Shown here one piece after another: positions 11,781 to 23,400 of a stretch of DNA of 64,000 bases. The first letter of the stretch is position 1. Each line of letters opens with the position of its first letter. A program made the translations under genes and the position numbers. The notes beneath the pieces are model-generated. The model was not told the origin of the DNA. It did no database searches and saw only the letters and a program-made list of their open reading frames with translations. This stretch comes from Crotalaria pallida. Lineage: Eukaryota; Streptophyta; Magnoliopsida; Fabales; Fabaceae. The stretch covers positions 61,984,660 to 62,048,659 of the forward strand of contig CM075649.1 in NCBI GenBank assembly GCA_037953625.1, given 5' to 3'.

Positions 11781-14603
11781 GACAGACAGCACTAAAATCA
11801 AGTTTTAACATACCAATTTCGATTATAGTCCATTCCAGTCCAAACCAAAGATCAATATAGCTTACATTACACATTTTAAACATGTTCCAACACCGAATTA
11901 ACAACATTTAACACTGAATCACAGATTATCAATAATTATGCATAAAAATGCATTTTTCCACAACTTAACATACCAATTCCAATTCTACATATATCCATTC
12001 CATTTTCAGCATTGGTACACCTTGCATGTGACCAAAAAACATGTCCAAACCTTCAGTTAAGTCCAGAAGGGCCTCCAAGCCTCAAACCTATTTCAAATTA
12101 TGCCCATAGAGTCATTCATTGACTCTCAACCTAATTCCACACAATATACTCTTATTCTAGTGAATTAATAGCTTCACCCTTACCTCAAATTCGTGACTCA
12201 ACTCTGAAATTGCAGAGAAATTGGCTGGAGATGCTCAAACCCAAAAATCCTTTGCATGCAGCCACAGTTTGAACAGATCACCAAAACCAGAGGATTTAAC
12301 ATGCAAAATCGTTTTAAAAATTAGGGAAAGAGGTTAGGATTTGTTCTCTGCAACTTAATCTAGAGGTATAAACGAATTTGAGATTCAGGGAACTCATTAA
12401 CTTACCAAAATCCGAGCTCCAAGTAGGCTTCCAGACCTCAGGAACTTGGTTTGGCAGCAACAATCCCTCTCCTTTCGATCCACGATTCTCCTTCCACACA
12501 GCACCTTAACTCACGATTTTTATATGTTTGTAAAGCTCGAGATGTGAGCTTTACAATGGTGTATCACTCTCGTTTTAACTCTCAAACACGATCGAGGAAT
12601 CAAACCACGAAATTAGAAACCCTAAGCCAAGGTTTTCAGAGTGAATCAACCAAAATGGTTGATCTTCGTCCATTACTGAGTATTTATACACGAATTAAAC
12701 CTTCATGCATGACGACACGACATCAATGAAGCTTGGTTGAAGTGGACTTCGTGTCAACAAACGAGATTCGTTGTGGGTTGACTCATCAACCGCACTAACG
12801 AGTTCTCCACTGACTCGATTACTCGAGTATTTCCAGAAATACTCGAGTATTCTAATCAGTTTTTCAAAAATATTTATTTTAATGCCCCTTCCCTCCAATA
12901 CCTTCCTAATATTGCTTCTAGGTCCTTTTCCAGGGACTAATATGTAAAAACCTTATTTTTACATATTATTCTCTGGCTCCAATATTTTTCTACTTTCGCA
13001 ATTACTAATACTAACTCATACTAAACTTAATTTATTTATGAAATATAATTATGATTAAGAAAGTAATTATAAATTAATCTTTCAATAATCACAATTGCAT
13101 TACATCAGGAAGCGAAAATTTGGGGTGTTACAAATATGAATTTTGTACTTTATTTTGTGGCTTTGCTAGACCTGTATGATGATCATAATGCCTTGAAATA
13201 ATTGAATGAGTGACTTCTTGATTATATGTTTAGGATATGCATGAATGAGTTTGCAAGGTGATTGTTTACGGTGTTTCGGTCTAGGCTGTTGGTTTGAAAT
13301 TATGATTTGAGAATGTGTTATGTGCTATGTGCCAAATGGTTTGTTTTAGGTGATGCATGCTAATTGAACTACTTTGTTTAAGTGTCTTGGAATTGCTTAT
13401 TTGATAAAAGAAGTGAAGGAAAATGAGTTATTTAATAAGTTACGATGTTGTAATTGATCTTTTGAAGTTAATTGATTATTGAAGAAGTTTGTTTAATTGG
13501 AATAAATTGAGCTTATTTGGTTGTTGCCATCTTTTGTTACATGATGTTATGTTTGAAAATAAATTGTTTTAAGTGTTTGTTTTAAAGAAAGGTGTTACGG
13601 GATTAAAAATGCGATTTTACGGTGTTTTCGGATTTTCTAAGGAATGGTTTATGGGCTTGTACCTTTGCTGTCCAAATTTTATTTAAATTGTTTTTCAATC
13701 CTGAAAATGTGTTTGGTTGGTTTAAAGTTTAAGTTTTAAGTGGTACGTAATTTAAGAAAAGTTGGATTGAAAAAGTGACGTTATCTGATGTTTTTGGGTT
13801 CGAGCGAGCTGCTGTCCAAGACGGACCAGCAACCGATCCATTTATTTAAAATGATTTCGTTGACTGCTTATAATGATTTCAAAGTATTTAAAGTACAGTG
13901 GAAGTTGGATTTGATTTGAGAAAGTCTTGACGTTTTACGATTTTCTGACAAGTGAAAGGAGTTTTCGAAAACACGTTTTGATATTGAGTATGACAATTAT
14001 TTAAATAGACTTGTAACGTTAGTATCTTCTATTTAGTACAAGGTTCTTATGAGTCAGGAAGTTGGAGCAGCTGACAGTTGGGAGGACCCGCAACGATTTC
14101 GGACAAAGTAATTGCTGGATTTGAGGTGAGAGAGAAGCTTTCCTAAGACACCGTGGTATTTAGGTGATTTATTAGGACGTTCCGGATCATCTCAAAGATC
14201 GGAACTTGGTGGTTCTGAGTCAGTAGTATAGTGGCAATTGTTTGTGTTGTGTGGCCATGTATACGAAGGAGGCAAAGACCACATGTTATTATGTGATAAA
14301 TTTATATGATGATGATTTTGAAATGGCATGCTTCTGTTTATGTGTTTAAGAGTTTTGAATTATGCATGATGATAATAAGTATTATTGTTGAGTATGAATA
14401 GCAAAGACATTAGGAACTATGATAAATCCCCCAAAGAATAGAACGAAACTCTAATGGATTAAACACGCTATGGAACCGGAGGATGCTGATGCGCTCGAAT
14501 ACGTGGATCGAGCTGACGATATGGCTAATGGATTCGTGTCCGGACGATGATGATGCCTTTGGACCTGGATGCAACGATTCCAGAGTTCCACAAAGACAGT
14601 CCC

Positions 14604-14850
14604 CATATGGTCGTAGCCATATGTTGGAATGACTTAAGATAGGTCGGAGCCTATCTATCAAAGATTGATTAATAATTCGCATATAGTCAAAGCTATATGC
14701 CGAAGATGATTCAGAATGGGTCGGTGCCCGTCAAAATAATTATCGACATCCCGCATATAGTCGGAGCTATATGCCGAAGGTGATTCAGAATGGGTCGGTG
14801 CCCGTCAAAATAATTGTCGATATCCCGCATATAGTCGGAGCTATATGCCA
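14604..14850. repeat. Hairpin array of Z with TCGGAG-type loop
   Basis: At least seven hairpins. Stems differ but pair fully: CATATGG/CCATATG around TCGTAG (14604-14623), GATAGG/CCTATC around TCGGAG (14638-14655), GCATATAG/CTATATGC around TCAAAG or TCGGAG (14679, 14753, 14828), and ATGGG/CCCGT around TCGGTG (14716 and about 14791). The array abuts the truncated edge of T. Confidence 0.88.
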
Positions 14851-15479
14851 AAAGTAATTAATACTCTAATTACCCCGATTTAATTAGTGACTTGAAAATT
14901 TCTTTTTAAAACCATTTAAAACTTATAAAAATCTCTGTCAAATCGGACAGAGTTTCCTTTGTTTTATGGACATTCCAAAAATAAGAGTTCTCCTTGAAAA
15001 CCTGTTTAACATTATTACATAACCAGCAGTACGCCAATAGGGCAAAATACAAATCAGTTCAATACATTCGAGAACATTGTCTCCAAAATAATATTCAAGT
15101 TATAAAGTAGTTTGATTTCCCCAAAAGATAATACATCATATTTATTTACATCAAAAACCAAAGTTTAACTTTCCGAATCCACATACTATCACACCCCTAA
15201 TATTCACACTCCACGTTGTGGAGTGTGTCCCTGCTCGGCCACGGCTAGTGCACGCTCCGCTTCTTTACCTGTAAAAATATATCAAGAAGGGTATCATTAC
15301 ACAGAACTTAGAAATATAGCCTCTACAAAAGCATAGTAATAAACCAAGGCCCTACCCTACACCATACTAAACAAATCACACACTACTTCACTATCCTCTT
15401 ATACTACTCAACATTTCCTTATGATTTTAGTTACATACTTTCCCTATGCTTTTCAAGTATTTCCAATACTTTCTATTCA

Positions 15480-15960
15480 TTCCCACACCTTTCGGTGGGT
15501 TCTAATCACATCTACTCGCGCCATATAGGCGGGTCCATCATTTCACATTATCACGCTCCCGAAGGGAGGGTCCATATCATGCATCTATCCACTCCTCTGA
15601 GGAGGGTCCATCAATCATATGCATATCCACTCCTATAAGGAGGGTCCATTAATCACGCTCCGTAATGGAGGGTCCATTATATACACGCTCCGCTATGGAG
15701 GGTCCATTATATACACGCTCCGCTATGGAGGGTCCAGTATATACACGCTCCGCTATGGAGGGTCCATTATATTTTGACACTCCACTTGGGGAGGGTCCAT
15801 ATAGATTATACATATTTCCACTTCCATAGGAAGGGTCATTCATAAACATTATCACATTCTCACTCCCTTTGGGAGGGTCATTATACATTAATCATTATTC
15901 ACATCATAAATTCACACTTTCACATTCCTATATTCACACCTCAATAGGTGGGTTATTCTC
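15480..15960. repeat. Covarying mini-hairpin array in T LTR3
   Basis: Some fourteen units of roughly 30-40 bases, most ending GGGTCCAT. Each contains a short hairpin whose stem changes on both sides: CTCCC-GAA-GGGAG, CTCCTC-T-GAGGAG, CTCCT-ATA-AGGAG, CTTCC-ATA-GGAAG, CGCC-ATATA-GGCG, CACCT-CAAT-AGGTG and CTCC-GCTAT-GGAG (repeated). Copies lie at about 21110-21580 and 26680-27145. Short ORFs here come from the repeats. Confidence 0.9.
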
Positions 15961-17514
15961 ACATTAACCATATAATTCCATTGTTCAAGTATTCACTCAC
16001 TTTCATCTCATCCCCCACATAATTTCTATTCAATTCATTGCACACTTTAGCACTCATTGCCCACTTTAGCCACAAATGCCCCTTTGTGTTATTGATTCAC
16101 TTTCATACACATTTAACACTCACATTATTCATTTATCACTAAGTCAACATTTTCTCTTATTATACATTCATCATTTTCACTTATACTACGTTTCTCTATA
16201 ACTTCCATAATTATTATCCGCCATCTTTCTAAACTAAAACCAATCTATCATCAATACTTTCCCCTTTTCTTTACCTCTCCCATGGTTATCCCATCAATAT
16301 AATGTTTCATTCCTTTCACAATCTCCATTTCTTTATCCACTCCCATGGTTATCCCATCAATATAATGTTTCATTCCTTTCACAAGCTTATCCCGAGTCTC
16401 TAATTATTTCCGCTCCTTTCTATCCATGGTCTCTAATTATTTCCACTCTTAATTTCCTTTATAATTTTTCCTTATGATTTGCCAACCAGTTATTCTCATT
16501 ACTCTCAAATTATATATCTACTTAGTCCATCACTTCCTTTCTATCCATGGTCATTTATATGTTTGTTCTCACAAATTTCACTAGTTTCTCCTCCTATCCT
16601 TTATTAATTATTTCCTTTATTTTCATTTATACATTTGTTCTCACCAATTTACACTAATTATTCTTTTTATTCTCCGTCAATTATTTCCTTTATTTTTATT
16701 GTCAAATACCCTAAGGTTTTATGCTACACTCCCTCTCAACCCCTAGCCATCACTATAACTAAAGAGAATCTACTTCCTAAGCTAAGGTAATACAAACCCT
16801 CTTACCTTCTTAAGAGGTGATGATTAATTCAAGCTCTAGCTCCTCGATCCTTGGTATGTGAGTTCCTTGTCCTTGACTTGGTTTTGAGTTGGAAGCATGA
16901 AATAAAGTCCTATACATTCATGAGTGCAAGAACCCTAAGGACTTAAACTCAATTTCTATGAACTAAGGAAAGTTGGAATGGAAAGGAAATTAATTCAGGA
17001 TATAAAGCTAGCTTACCCAATTAGTGGTAGAAAATTGAAAAGCCAAAGAGAATGGAAGGAGGGAGTAACTCGTGAGGTCCAAGGGAGGAAGAGGATGGAG
17101 CTTTAACCCATCTCCATGGTGAAAAGCTTGATGGAGTTTGGTGGTTTTGGGTTTGAGGTGCCCAAAACAATGTGTTTATGGTGGGATGTTGATGGGTGTG
17201 TGATGGGGTTGGGTTCTTGGTAGAATGGTGAGTATGATGGTTGCTTGGTTTGATTCTTGGGATTTATGTGATTGATGTTGGTTTGTGCTTCTTGGACCAA
17301 GGAGGAGAGAAGGGTGGAGAGAATGGAAGAATGAGGAGGATGATGGAAGAGGAGGATGAGGAGGAAGGAGATGATGGAGAAAATGTGGTGTTGTTGGTTG
17401 TTTTTGTTTGACTTATGGTGCCCCTTGCCAAGGAAAAGGAAATCGTGTGGCTGAGATGGGCCAGCTTGGTGCCCAAGCTGTGATCTGGTGGCTGAAAACG
17501 CAACAGATCTGGTC

Positions 17515-17775
17515 GCGCGCGCCTGAGCTCTGATCCGTGCGCCTGAGCGCGAGCCACGCACCAACTGGTGCTGCTGGTCGAGCTGGTGCGTGCGCTGGTG
17601 GGGCTGATGCGGCTGGTGCGGATTTCTGGTGCGGTCAGGAACTGAGTTGGTGCGCCAGAAACGTGGCTGGTGCGCCTGAGCGCATGCATGGCGCGCCTGA
17701 GCGAAAAACCTCCTGAGTTGGTGCATCAATGAACAGTGGTGCGCCTGGGCGTGCACTGGTGCGCCTGGGCGTGCT
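17515..17775. repeat. GC-rich GCGC-CTGR-GCGY repeats in T leader
   Basis: About six copies of GCGCCTGAGCGC-like or GCGCCTGGGCGT sequence, each able to form a small hairpin with loop CTGA or CTGG. The stretch is far more GC-rich than its surroundings and is repeated in LTR2 and LTR1. LTR2 shows C-to-T type changes in it. It creates long minus-strand ORFs with histidine/glutamine runs that I do not regard as genes. Confidence 0.65.
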
Positions 17776-18135
17776 CCAGAATTTCCAAACTTCGATTCGC
17801 CGTAACTTTTTCGTTAACCATCGGATCGGGTCCAAATTTTTAGACAAGCTTCTTCACCCCATAAACTTCATATCCAACGGTGGAATTTATTTTCTTACCA
17901 TCCTATAATAAATTTATAATTTTCTCTTTTCGGTCGATTTCTAACATCTAAAACGCCGATTTAACTCCCGATTTCGCTTATATGACTTTGCCCGAAGCCA
18001 CAATTGCCTTCTATACAGCCCCTAGGACTCATAATTACTACTCACATATCTAGCAAAATTCATTAAGTCACTTTTCCAATTTTTATAAGGCTTTTAATTA
18101 TTAATCTAATTTAAAATAAAGTTTGGGATGTTGCA

Positions 18136-18182
18136 ATTCTCCCCCACTTATTAGAATTTCGTCCCCGAAATTCCGTTCAATT
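18136..18182 (-). promoter_or_regulatory. Polypurine tract and conserved hairpin, T unit B
   Basis: Minus strand: AATTTCGGGGACGAAATT hairpin, then AAGTGGGGGAGAAT immediately before the LTR. A PPT primes plus-strand DNA synthesis. The same hairpin precedes the PPT in W, X, Y and V. Confidence 0.85.
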
Positions 18183-19162
18183 CCTTCAATTGGAGAACCA
18201 TCCCATTGAATTTTCTTTTTACAATTATATTCCTTAATTCCGTCGCTCCTGCTTGTCTACACTTCACTCCGTGGTTACCCCGACAAGGATCTTTAAAGTT
18301 CTGGAATTAAGCTCTCCCCCACTTATTATAGGCATGCCCCTTCGTACCCGTATACCCTTAAGTCCTCGTACTCAATGGGAGTACGAATTTGAATCAAGCT
18401 AACTGAGTTTTGTGTGGCTCCTTCACACAGTTATTAAGATTGGCTTCTCTTACGTTTGTCCGTTCAGGGATCTTGGTGAGATCCCGGGGGTTTTGTGTAG
18501 CTAAAGACTCTTATCCATAAGCTTCGTTGTGGGTCTAGTACTCGATTAGGCGTAAGGAATTTTGGAAAGAATACCATTCAAGCTAGTGTTTATCCCACTA
18601 ATGGATCTTTGTATTCGCAGAATTCCTATCTCAATTAATTTCTCACTTTATTAAGAAAGTTGCCATGACATCGTCCATTAATAGATGCAAAGATCGAGGC
18701 GACCGACCCCAATCTTACGTCCGTTAACAGCACATCATCGGCGGTTTTGCTGATAGCATCATCATTTAATATATGTAGGACCAGAGTGGTCAGCTCTAAT
18801 CTTACATTCTCTTAAACAACGACATTATCACGGAGTTTGGTTACTTTCTACTTGTCATTCAAAAGCTTAGTACTTTATTCTTTCTGATTTCTGCCTAATA
18901 AGTGTAGTTGCATCTATGTGTTTTCTTAAATTACATAACTCTTTAATAGGAGATTAGGGATTAAGGCTCTAAATAGCACATGCTTTTCTAAGCTTTCACT
19001 AAAAAGGTTTCTGATCATCAAAGATCAACACCCAAGACTCATAGGGGATTTCTAATTTGGAGCAACTTCGTTTCTGTTCAAGTAATTAAGGGAAACATAC
19101 AAGCATGTGACTCAGTAATTAAACATCGTCTCCTAGAGAGTGTTAAAGACTCAGCGTTTACC

Positions 19163-20284
19163 TCAGTTTGGTTTTCCTGCATTTCCCACTTCCTTCCCTT
19201 TCGAAGTGAGTACCTTTCCTCTCTGGATAGATCGTCTTTCACCTACTGGATGGGCTCTAGCTGTATTCACCTCTTTCTTCATAGTATTCTTGGGACAATT
19301 GGCAGCATAGTGTCCGGGTTGTCCGCACACAAAACAACTAAAACTTCTTCTAGTTTGGTTCCAGAACCAGCACTCTCCACTGTGTTGCTTTCGACAATGT
19401 GGGCATGATGGAGGAGTGTCCACAGCAGTCTCACTCTTGCCCATAATTCTTGGGACAGTTGCCTTGTTGTGGGGAACAACATAAGGGCTTGATCTTTGAG
19501 TTGGCCCATCATTTCTGTTTGAACCTCCTGCCTTCTGCCCACTCTTAACTTTCTCTTTCGCCCTGTGATTCCTACTCTTTTCATAAGTACTGGTCATATT
19601 AACCAGTTGGGACAAATTTGCAATGTTCTGATATTCAAAGGCCATCTTAATCTCCGAACGAAGTCCTGTCTCGAATTTGATGCATTTAGTCCTTTCATCA
19701 GTGTCCCTGTAGCTTCCGGCATATCGGATCAGATCTTCAAACTTAGCAGCATACTCCCCGACACTCAGATCCCCTTGCACTAACTGCAGAAAGGCGATCT
19801 CCTTTTCTCTACGGACATCTTCAGGAAAATACTTTTCCAGAAATCGGATCTTAAACAAATCCCAAGTGATTTCCTGATTGTTCGCCTCCAAACCCCTCCG
19901 CATCTGTAGCCACCAGTGTTCTGCTTCACTAGTCAACATGTATTGTGCTAGCAGAACCTTCTGTTCCTCCGGTGGTGCCATGGTATTAAGGATCTTTTCG
20001 ATCTCCTGCAACCAAAGCTGTGCCCCATCGGGATTGAATCCTCCTTCGAACTTTAACGGTTCATTCTTCCTGAATCGTGCTAACCAGTCAATAGCAACTG
20101 GAGCTGGGGGTTGAGGATTCATTGCTGCAACTGTTGCTGTTGTTGCTGCTGCTGCGGCTGCTGCTATGTTCTCCCCCTGGTTATGGTGCATTTGCGCCAT
20201 ATTAGCAGCCTGATCCTGTTGCATATGTACCAGATGTTCCAGAATAGCACGGATCCCGTCATTATCGACCCGTCTATCAGCCAT
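19163..20284 (-). CDS. gag: Gag-like protein of element T, copy B
   Basis: An intact 373-residue ORF starting MADRRVDNDG. The N-terminal third has an alanine-rich run (about residues 40-50) and a proline stretch. Then comes the retrotransposon Gag/capsid region, including FRKNEPLKFEGG, EAEHWW, FPEDVRREKE and DERTKCIKFE. The C-terminal third has CPHC-H-C-like cysteines and a zinc knuckle CFVCGQPGHYAANC (CX2CX4HX4C), which in this family binds RNA for packaging. The protein ends soon after, where X continues into protease, so it is Gag alone. It resembles X Gag along most of its length and is identical to copy A. An intact frame in an array with no pol suggests recent activity with enzymes supplied in trans. 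Confidence 0.9.
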   Translation of the reverse strand: MADRRVDNDGIRAILEHLVHMQQDQAANMAQMHHNQGENIAAAAAAATTATVAAMNPQPPAPVAIDWLARFRKNEPLKFEGGFNPDGAQLWLQEIEKILNTMAPPEEQKVLLAQYMLTSEAEHWWLQMRRGLEANNQEITWDLFKIRFLEKYFPEDVRREKEIAFLQLVQGDLSVGEYAAKFEDLIRYAGSYRDTDERTKCIKFETGLRSEIKMAFEYQNIANLSQLVNMTSTYEKSRNHRAKEKVKSGQKAGGSNRNDGPTQRSSPYVVPHNKATVPRIMGKSETAVDTPPSCPHCRKQHSGECWFWNQTRRSFSCFVCGQPGHYAANCPKNTMKKEVNTARAHPVGERRSIQRGKVLTSKGKEVGNAGKPN

Positions 20285-20446
20285 TCTGTTTAGTCATGCA
20301 TAAGGCCGACAGTTAATGCTTAACAGCATAATTAATAGTATAAACATCCTATCAATAGACTCTAGACTCTAAACTATAATTATCGATTACTCGCTCGGTG
20401 AGTAACCACTGGAGTAATGATTAACTCCAAGGGCCGAGGAAAAACT

Positions 20447-20458
20447 GCTCTGATACCA
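20447..20458 (-). promoter_or_regulatory. Primer binding site, T unit B
   Basis: Minus strand reads TGGTATCAGAGC, complementary to the 3' end of plant initiator tRNA-Met, four bases from the LTR end. It primes minus-strand DNA synthesis in LTR retroelements. Confidence 0.92.
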
Positions 20459-20462
20459 AAAA

Positions 20463-23400
20463 TGTAACACCCTATCTTAATTAATACTCTAATTACCCCG
20501 ATTTAATTAGTGACTTGAAAATTTCTTTTTAAAACCATTTAAAACTTATAAAAATCTCTGTCAAATCGGACAGAGTTTCCTTTGTTTTATGGACATTCCA
20601 AAAATAAGAGTTCTCCTTGAAAACCTGTTTAACATTATTACATAACCAGCAGTACGCCAACAGGGCAAAATACAAATCAGTTCAATACATTCGAGAACAT
20701 TGTCTCCAAAATAATATTCAAGTTATAAAGTAGTTTGATTTCCCCAAAAGATAATACATCATATTTATTTACATCAAAAACCAAAGTTTAACTTTCCGAA
20801 TCCACATACTATCACACCCGTAATATTCACACTCCACGTTGTGGAGTGTGTCCCTACTCGGCCACGGCTAGTGCACGCTCCGCTTCTGTACCTATAAAAA
20901 TATATCAAGAAGGGGAGCATTACACAGAACTTAGAAATATAGCCTCTACAAAAGCATAGTAATAAACCAAGGCCCTACCCTACACCATACTAAACAAATC
21001 ACACACTACTTCACTATCCTCTTATACTACTCAACATTTCCTTATGATTTCAGTTACATACTTTCCCTATGCTTTTCAAGTCTTTCCAATACTTTCCATT
21101 CATTCCCACACCTTTCGGTGGGTTCTAATCACATCTACTCGTGCCATATAGGCGGGTCCATCATTTCACATTATCACGCTCCCGAAGGGAGGGTCCATAT
21201 CATGCATCTATCCACTCCTCTGAGGAGGGTCCATCAATCATATGCATATCCACTCCTATAAGGAGGGTCCATTAATCACGCTCCGTAATGGAGGGTCCAT
21301 TATATACACGCTCCGCTATGGAGGGTCCATTATATACACGCTGCGCTATGGAGGGTCCATTATATACACGCTCCGCTATGGAGGGTCCATTATATTTTCA
21401 CACTCCACTTGGGGAGGGTCCATATAGATTATACATATTTCCACTTCCATAGGAAGGATCATTCATAAACATTATCACATTCTCACTCCCTTTGGGAGGG
21501 TCATTGTACATTAATCATTATTCACATCATAAATTCACACTTTCACATTCCTATATTCACACCTCAATAGGTGGGTTATTCTCACATTAACCATATAATT
21601 CCATTGTTCAAGTATTCACTCACTTTCATCTCATCCCCCACATAATTTCTATTCAATTCATTGCACACTTTAGCACTCATTGCCCACTTTAGCCACAAAT
21701 GCCCCTTTGTGTTATTGATTCACTTTCATACACATTTAACACTCACATTATTCATTTATCACTAAGTCAACATTTTCTCTTATTATACATTCATCATTTT
21801 CACTTAGACTACATTTCTCTATAACTTCCATAATTATTATCCGCCATCTTTCTAAACTAAAACCAATCTATCATCAATACTTTCCCCTTTTCTTTACCTC
21901 TCCCATGGTTATCCCATCAATATAATGTTTCATTCCTTTCACAATCTCCATTTCTTTTCAAGCTTATCCCGAGTCTCTAATTATTTCCGCTCCTTTATCC
22001 ACTCTTAATTTCCTTTATAATTTTTCCTTATGATTTGCCAACCAGTTATTCTCATTACTCTCAAATTATATATCTACTTAGTCCATCACTTCCTTTCTAT
22101 CCATGGTCATTTATATGTTTGTTCTCACAAATTTCACTAGTTTCTCCTCCTATCCTTCATTAATTATTTCCTTTATTTTCATTTATACATTTGTTCTCAC
22201 CAATTTACACTAATTATTCTTTTTATTCTCCGTCAATTATTTCCTTTATTTTTATTGTCAAATACCCTAAGGTTTTATGCTACACTCCCTCTCAACCCCT
22301 AGCCATCACTATAACTAAAGAGAATCTACTTCCTAAGCTAAGGTAATACAAACCCTCTTACCTTCTTAAGAGGTGATGATGAATTCAAGCTCTAGCTCGT
22401 CGATCCTTGGTATGTGAGTTCCTTGTCCTTGACTTGGTTTTGAGTTGGAAGCATGAAATAAAGTCCTATACATTCTTGAGTGCAAGAACCCTAAGGACTT
22501 AAACTCAATTTCTATGAACTAAGGAAAGTTGGAATGGAAAGGAAATTAATTCAGGATATAAAGCTAGCTTACCCAATTAGCGGTGGAAAATTGAAAAGCC
22601 AAAGAGAATGGAAGGAGGGAGTAACTCATGAGGTCCAAGGGAGGAAGAGGATGGAGCTTTAACCAATCTCCATGGTGAAAAGCTTGATGGAGTTTGGTGG
22701 TTTTGGGTTTGAGGTGCCCAAAACAATGTGTTTATGGTGGGATGTTGATGGGTGTGTGATGGGGTTGGGTTCTTGGTTGAATGGTGAGCATGATGGTTGC
22801 TTGGTTTGATTCTTGGGATTTATGTGATTGATGTTGGTTTGTGCTTCTTGGAACAAGGAGGAGAGAAGGGTGGAGAGAATGGAAGAATGAGGAGGATGAT
22901 GGAAGAGGAGGATGAGGAGGAAGGAGATGATGTTGATGATGGAGAAAATGTGGTGTTGTTGTTGGTTTTTGTTTGACTTATGGTGCCCCTTGCCAAGGAA
23001 AAGGAAATCGTGTGGCTGAGATGGGCCAGCTTGGTGCCCAAGCTGAGATCTGGTGGCTGAAAACGCACCAGATCTAGTCGCGCGCGCCTGAGCACGGATC
23101 CGTGCACCTGAGCGCGAGCCACGCACCAACTGGTGCTGCTGGTCGAGCTGGTGCGTGCGCTGGTGGGGCTGATGCGGCTGGTGCGAATTTCTGGTGAGGT
23201 CAGGAACTGAGTTGGTGCACCAGAAATGTGGCTGGTGCGCCTGAGCGCATGCATGGCACGCCTGAGCGAAAAACCTCCTGAGTTGGTGCATCAATGAACA
23301 GTGGTGCGCCTGGGCGTGCACTGGTGCGCCTGGGCGTGCTCCAGAATTTCCAAACTTCGATTCGCCGTAACTTTTTCGTTAACCATCGGATCGGGTCCAA

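Larger units (their letters stand above)
9893..13132 (-). mobile_element. Solo LTR of a W/V-type element with target-site duplication
   Basis: The 3240-base unit starts TGTCACGC and ends GTGTTACA on the plus strand. AATAT flanks it on both sides (9888-9892 and 13133-13137), and the uninterrupted target exists in duplication copy 1. On the minus strand it reads: LTR start, small ACTCGAGT cluster (12818-12858), leader, donor-like GAG|GTAAGG (near 12183), main ACTCGAGT cluster (11478-11780), hairpins (11145-11260), acceptor-like TTAG (10916-10917), ORF (10912-10427). No internal region, PBS or second LTR is present, so it is a recombination remnant. Confidence 0.95.
7848..14118. repeat. Copy 2 of the 3.0-kb Z duplication (split by solo LTR)
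   Basis: Matches 3121-6146 almost base for base, with the solo LTR 9893-13132 and one target-site copy inserted. Beyond 14118 the sequence continues into Z-specific DNA, whereas copy 1 ends at the fold-back. Copy 2 therefore retains the original right-hand junction. Confidence 0.93.
1930..14854 (+). mobile_element. Z: very long plus-strand LTR, main part (interrupted)
   Basis: Z aligns at 1930-2400 with Z' (57220-57668), and Z' begins with a clear LTR start (TGTGACATCCCG at 56901), so about 320 bases of Z lie left of the window. Z resumes after the T array at 29246 and ends at 29879 with GGGGTGTTACA. Without insertions and the internal duplication this is roughly a 5.9-kb LTR. A TATA-rich run (2405-2436), a purine-rich leader and a donor-like CTAG|GTAAAC at 2624 suggest a promoter, first exon and long intron. 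No PBS, gag or pol was found, so a solo LTR is the simplest reading. Most of 2700-6146 is AT-rich with no gene. Confidence 0.7.
14855..18135 (-). mobile_element. T array, LTR3 (last LTR, end truncated)
   Basis: The minus-strand LTR begins at 18135 as TGCAACATCCC and reads down to 14855, where it lacks the last 15 bases present in LTR1 and LTR2. It joins Z directly inside the Z hairpin array. It differs from LTR1/LTR2 over most of its length and has an extra copy of about 45 bases near 16320-16380. It contains a covarying hairpin array (15480-15960), a donor-like AAG|GTAAGAG near 16805, an acceptor-like TTTACAG|GT near 15270 and a hairpin ACTCCAC-GTT-GTGGAGT. Long minus ORFs at 17103-17756 lie in the leader and look non-coding. 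Confidence 0.9.
18136..20462 (-). mobile_element. T array, internal region B (gag only)
   Basis: A 2327-base internal domain between LTR3 and LTR2. On the minus strand: PBS (20458-20447), gag (20284-19163), then about 1 kb with no ORF or recognisable protease, reverse transcriptase or integrase, then the TTTCGGGGACGAAA hairpin and a polypurine tract beside LTR3. It has the same length as internal region A and looks identical. The layout fits a non-autonomous gag-only LTR element (TR-GAG type, from general knowledge) that would depend on a partner for enzymes. Confidence 0.88.

Noticed and set aside
17103..17756. Minus ORFs of 217-224 codons in all three T LTRs (also near 22659 and 28224)
   Set aside because: They lie in the GC-rich repeated leader, have low-complexity histidine/glutamine/threonine composition, and overlap another ORF of similar length in a second frame. 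Conservation reflects recent LTR copying.
19279..20293. Other-frame ORFs over the T gag genes (repeated at 24844-25858)
   Set aside because: Shadows of the gag frame, identical in both copies because the copies are identical.
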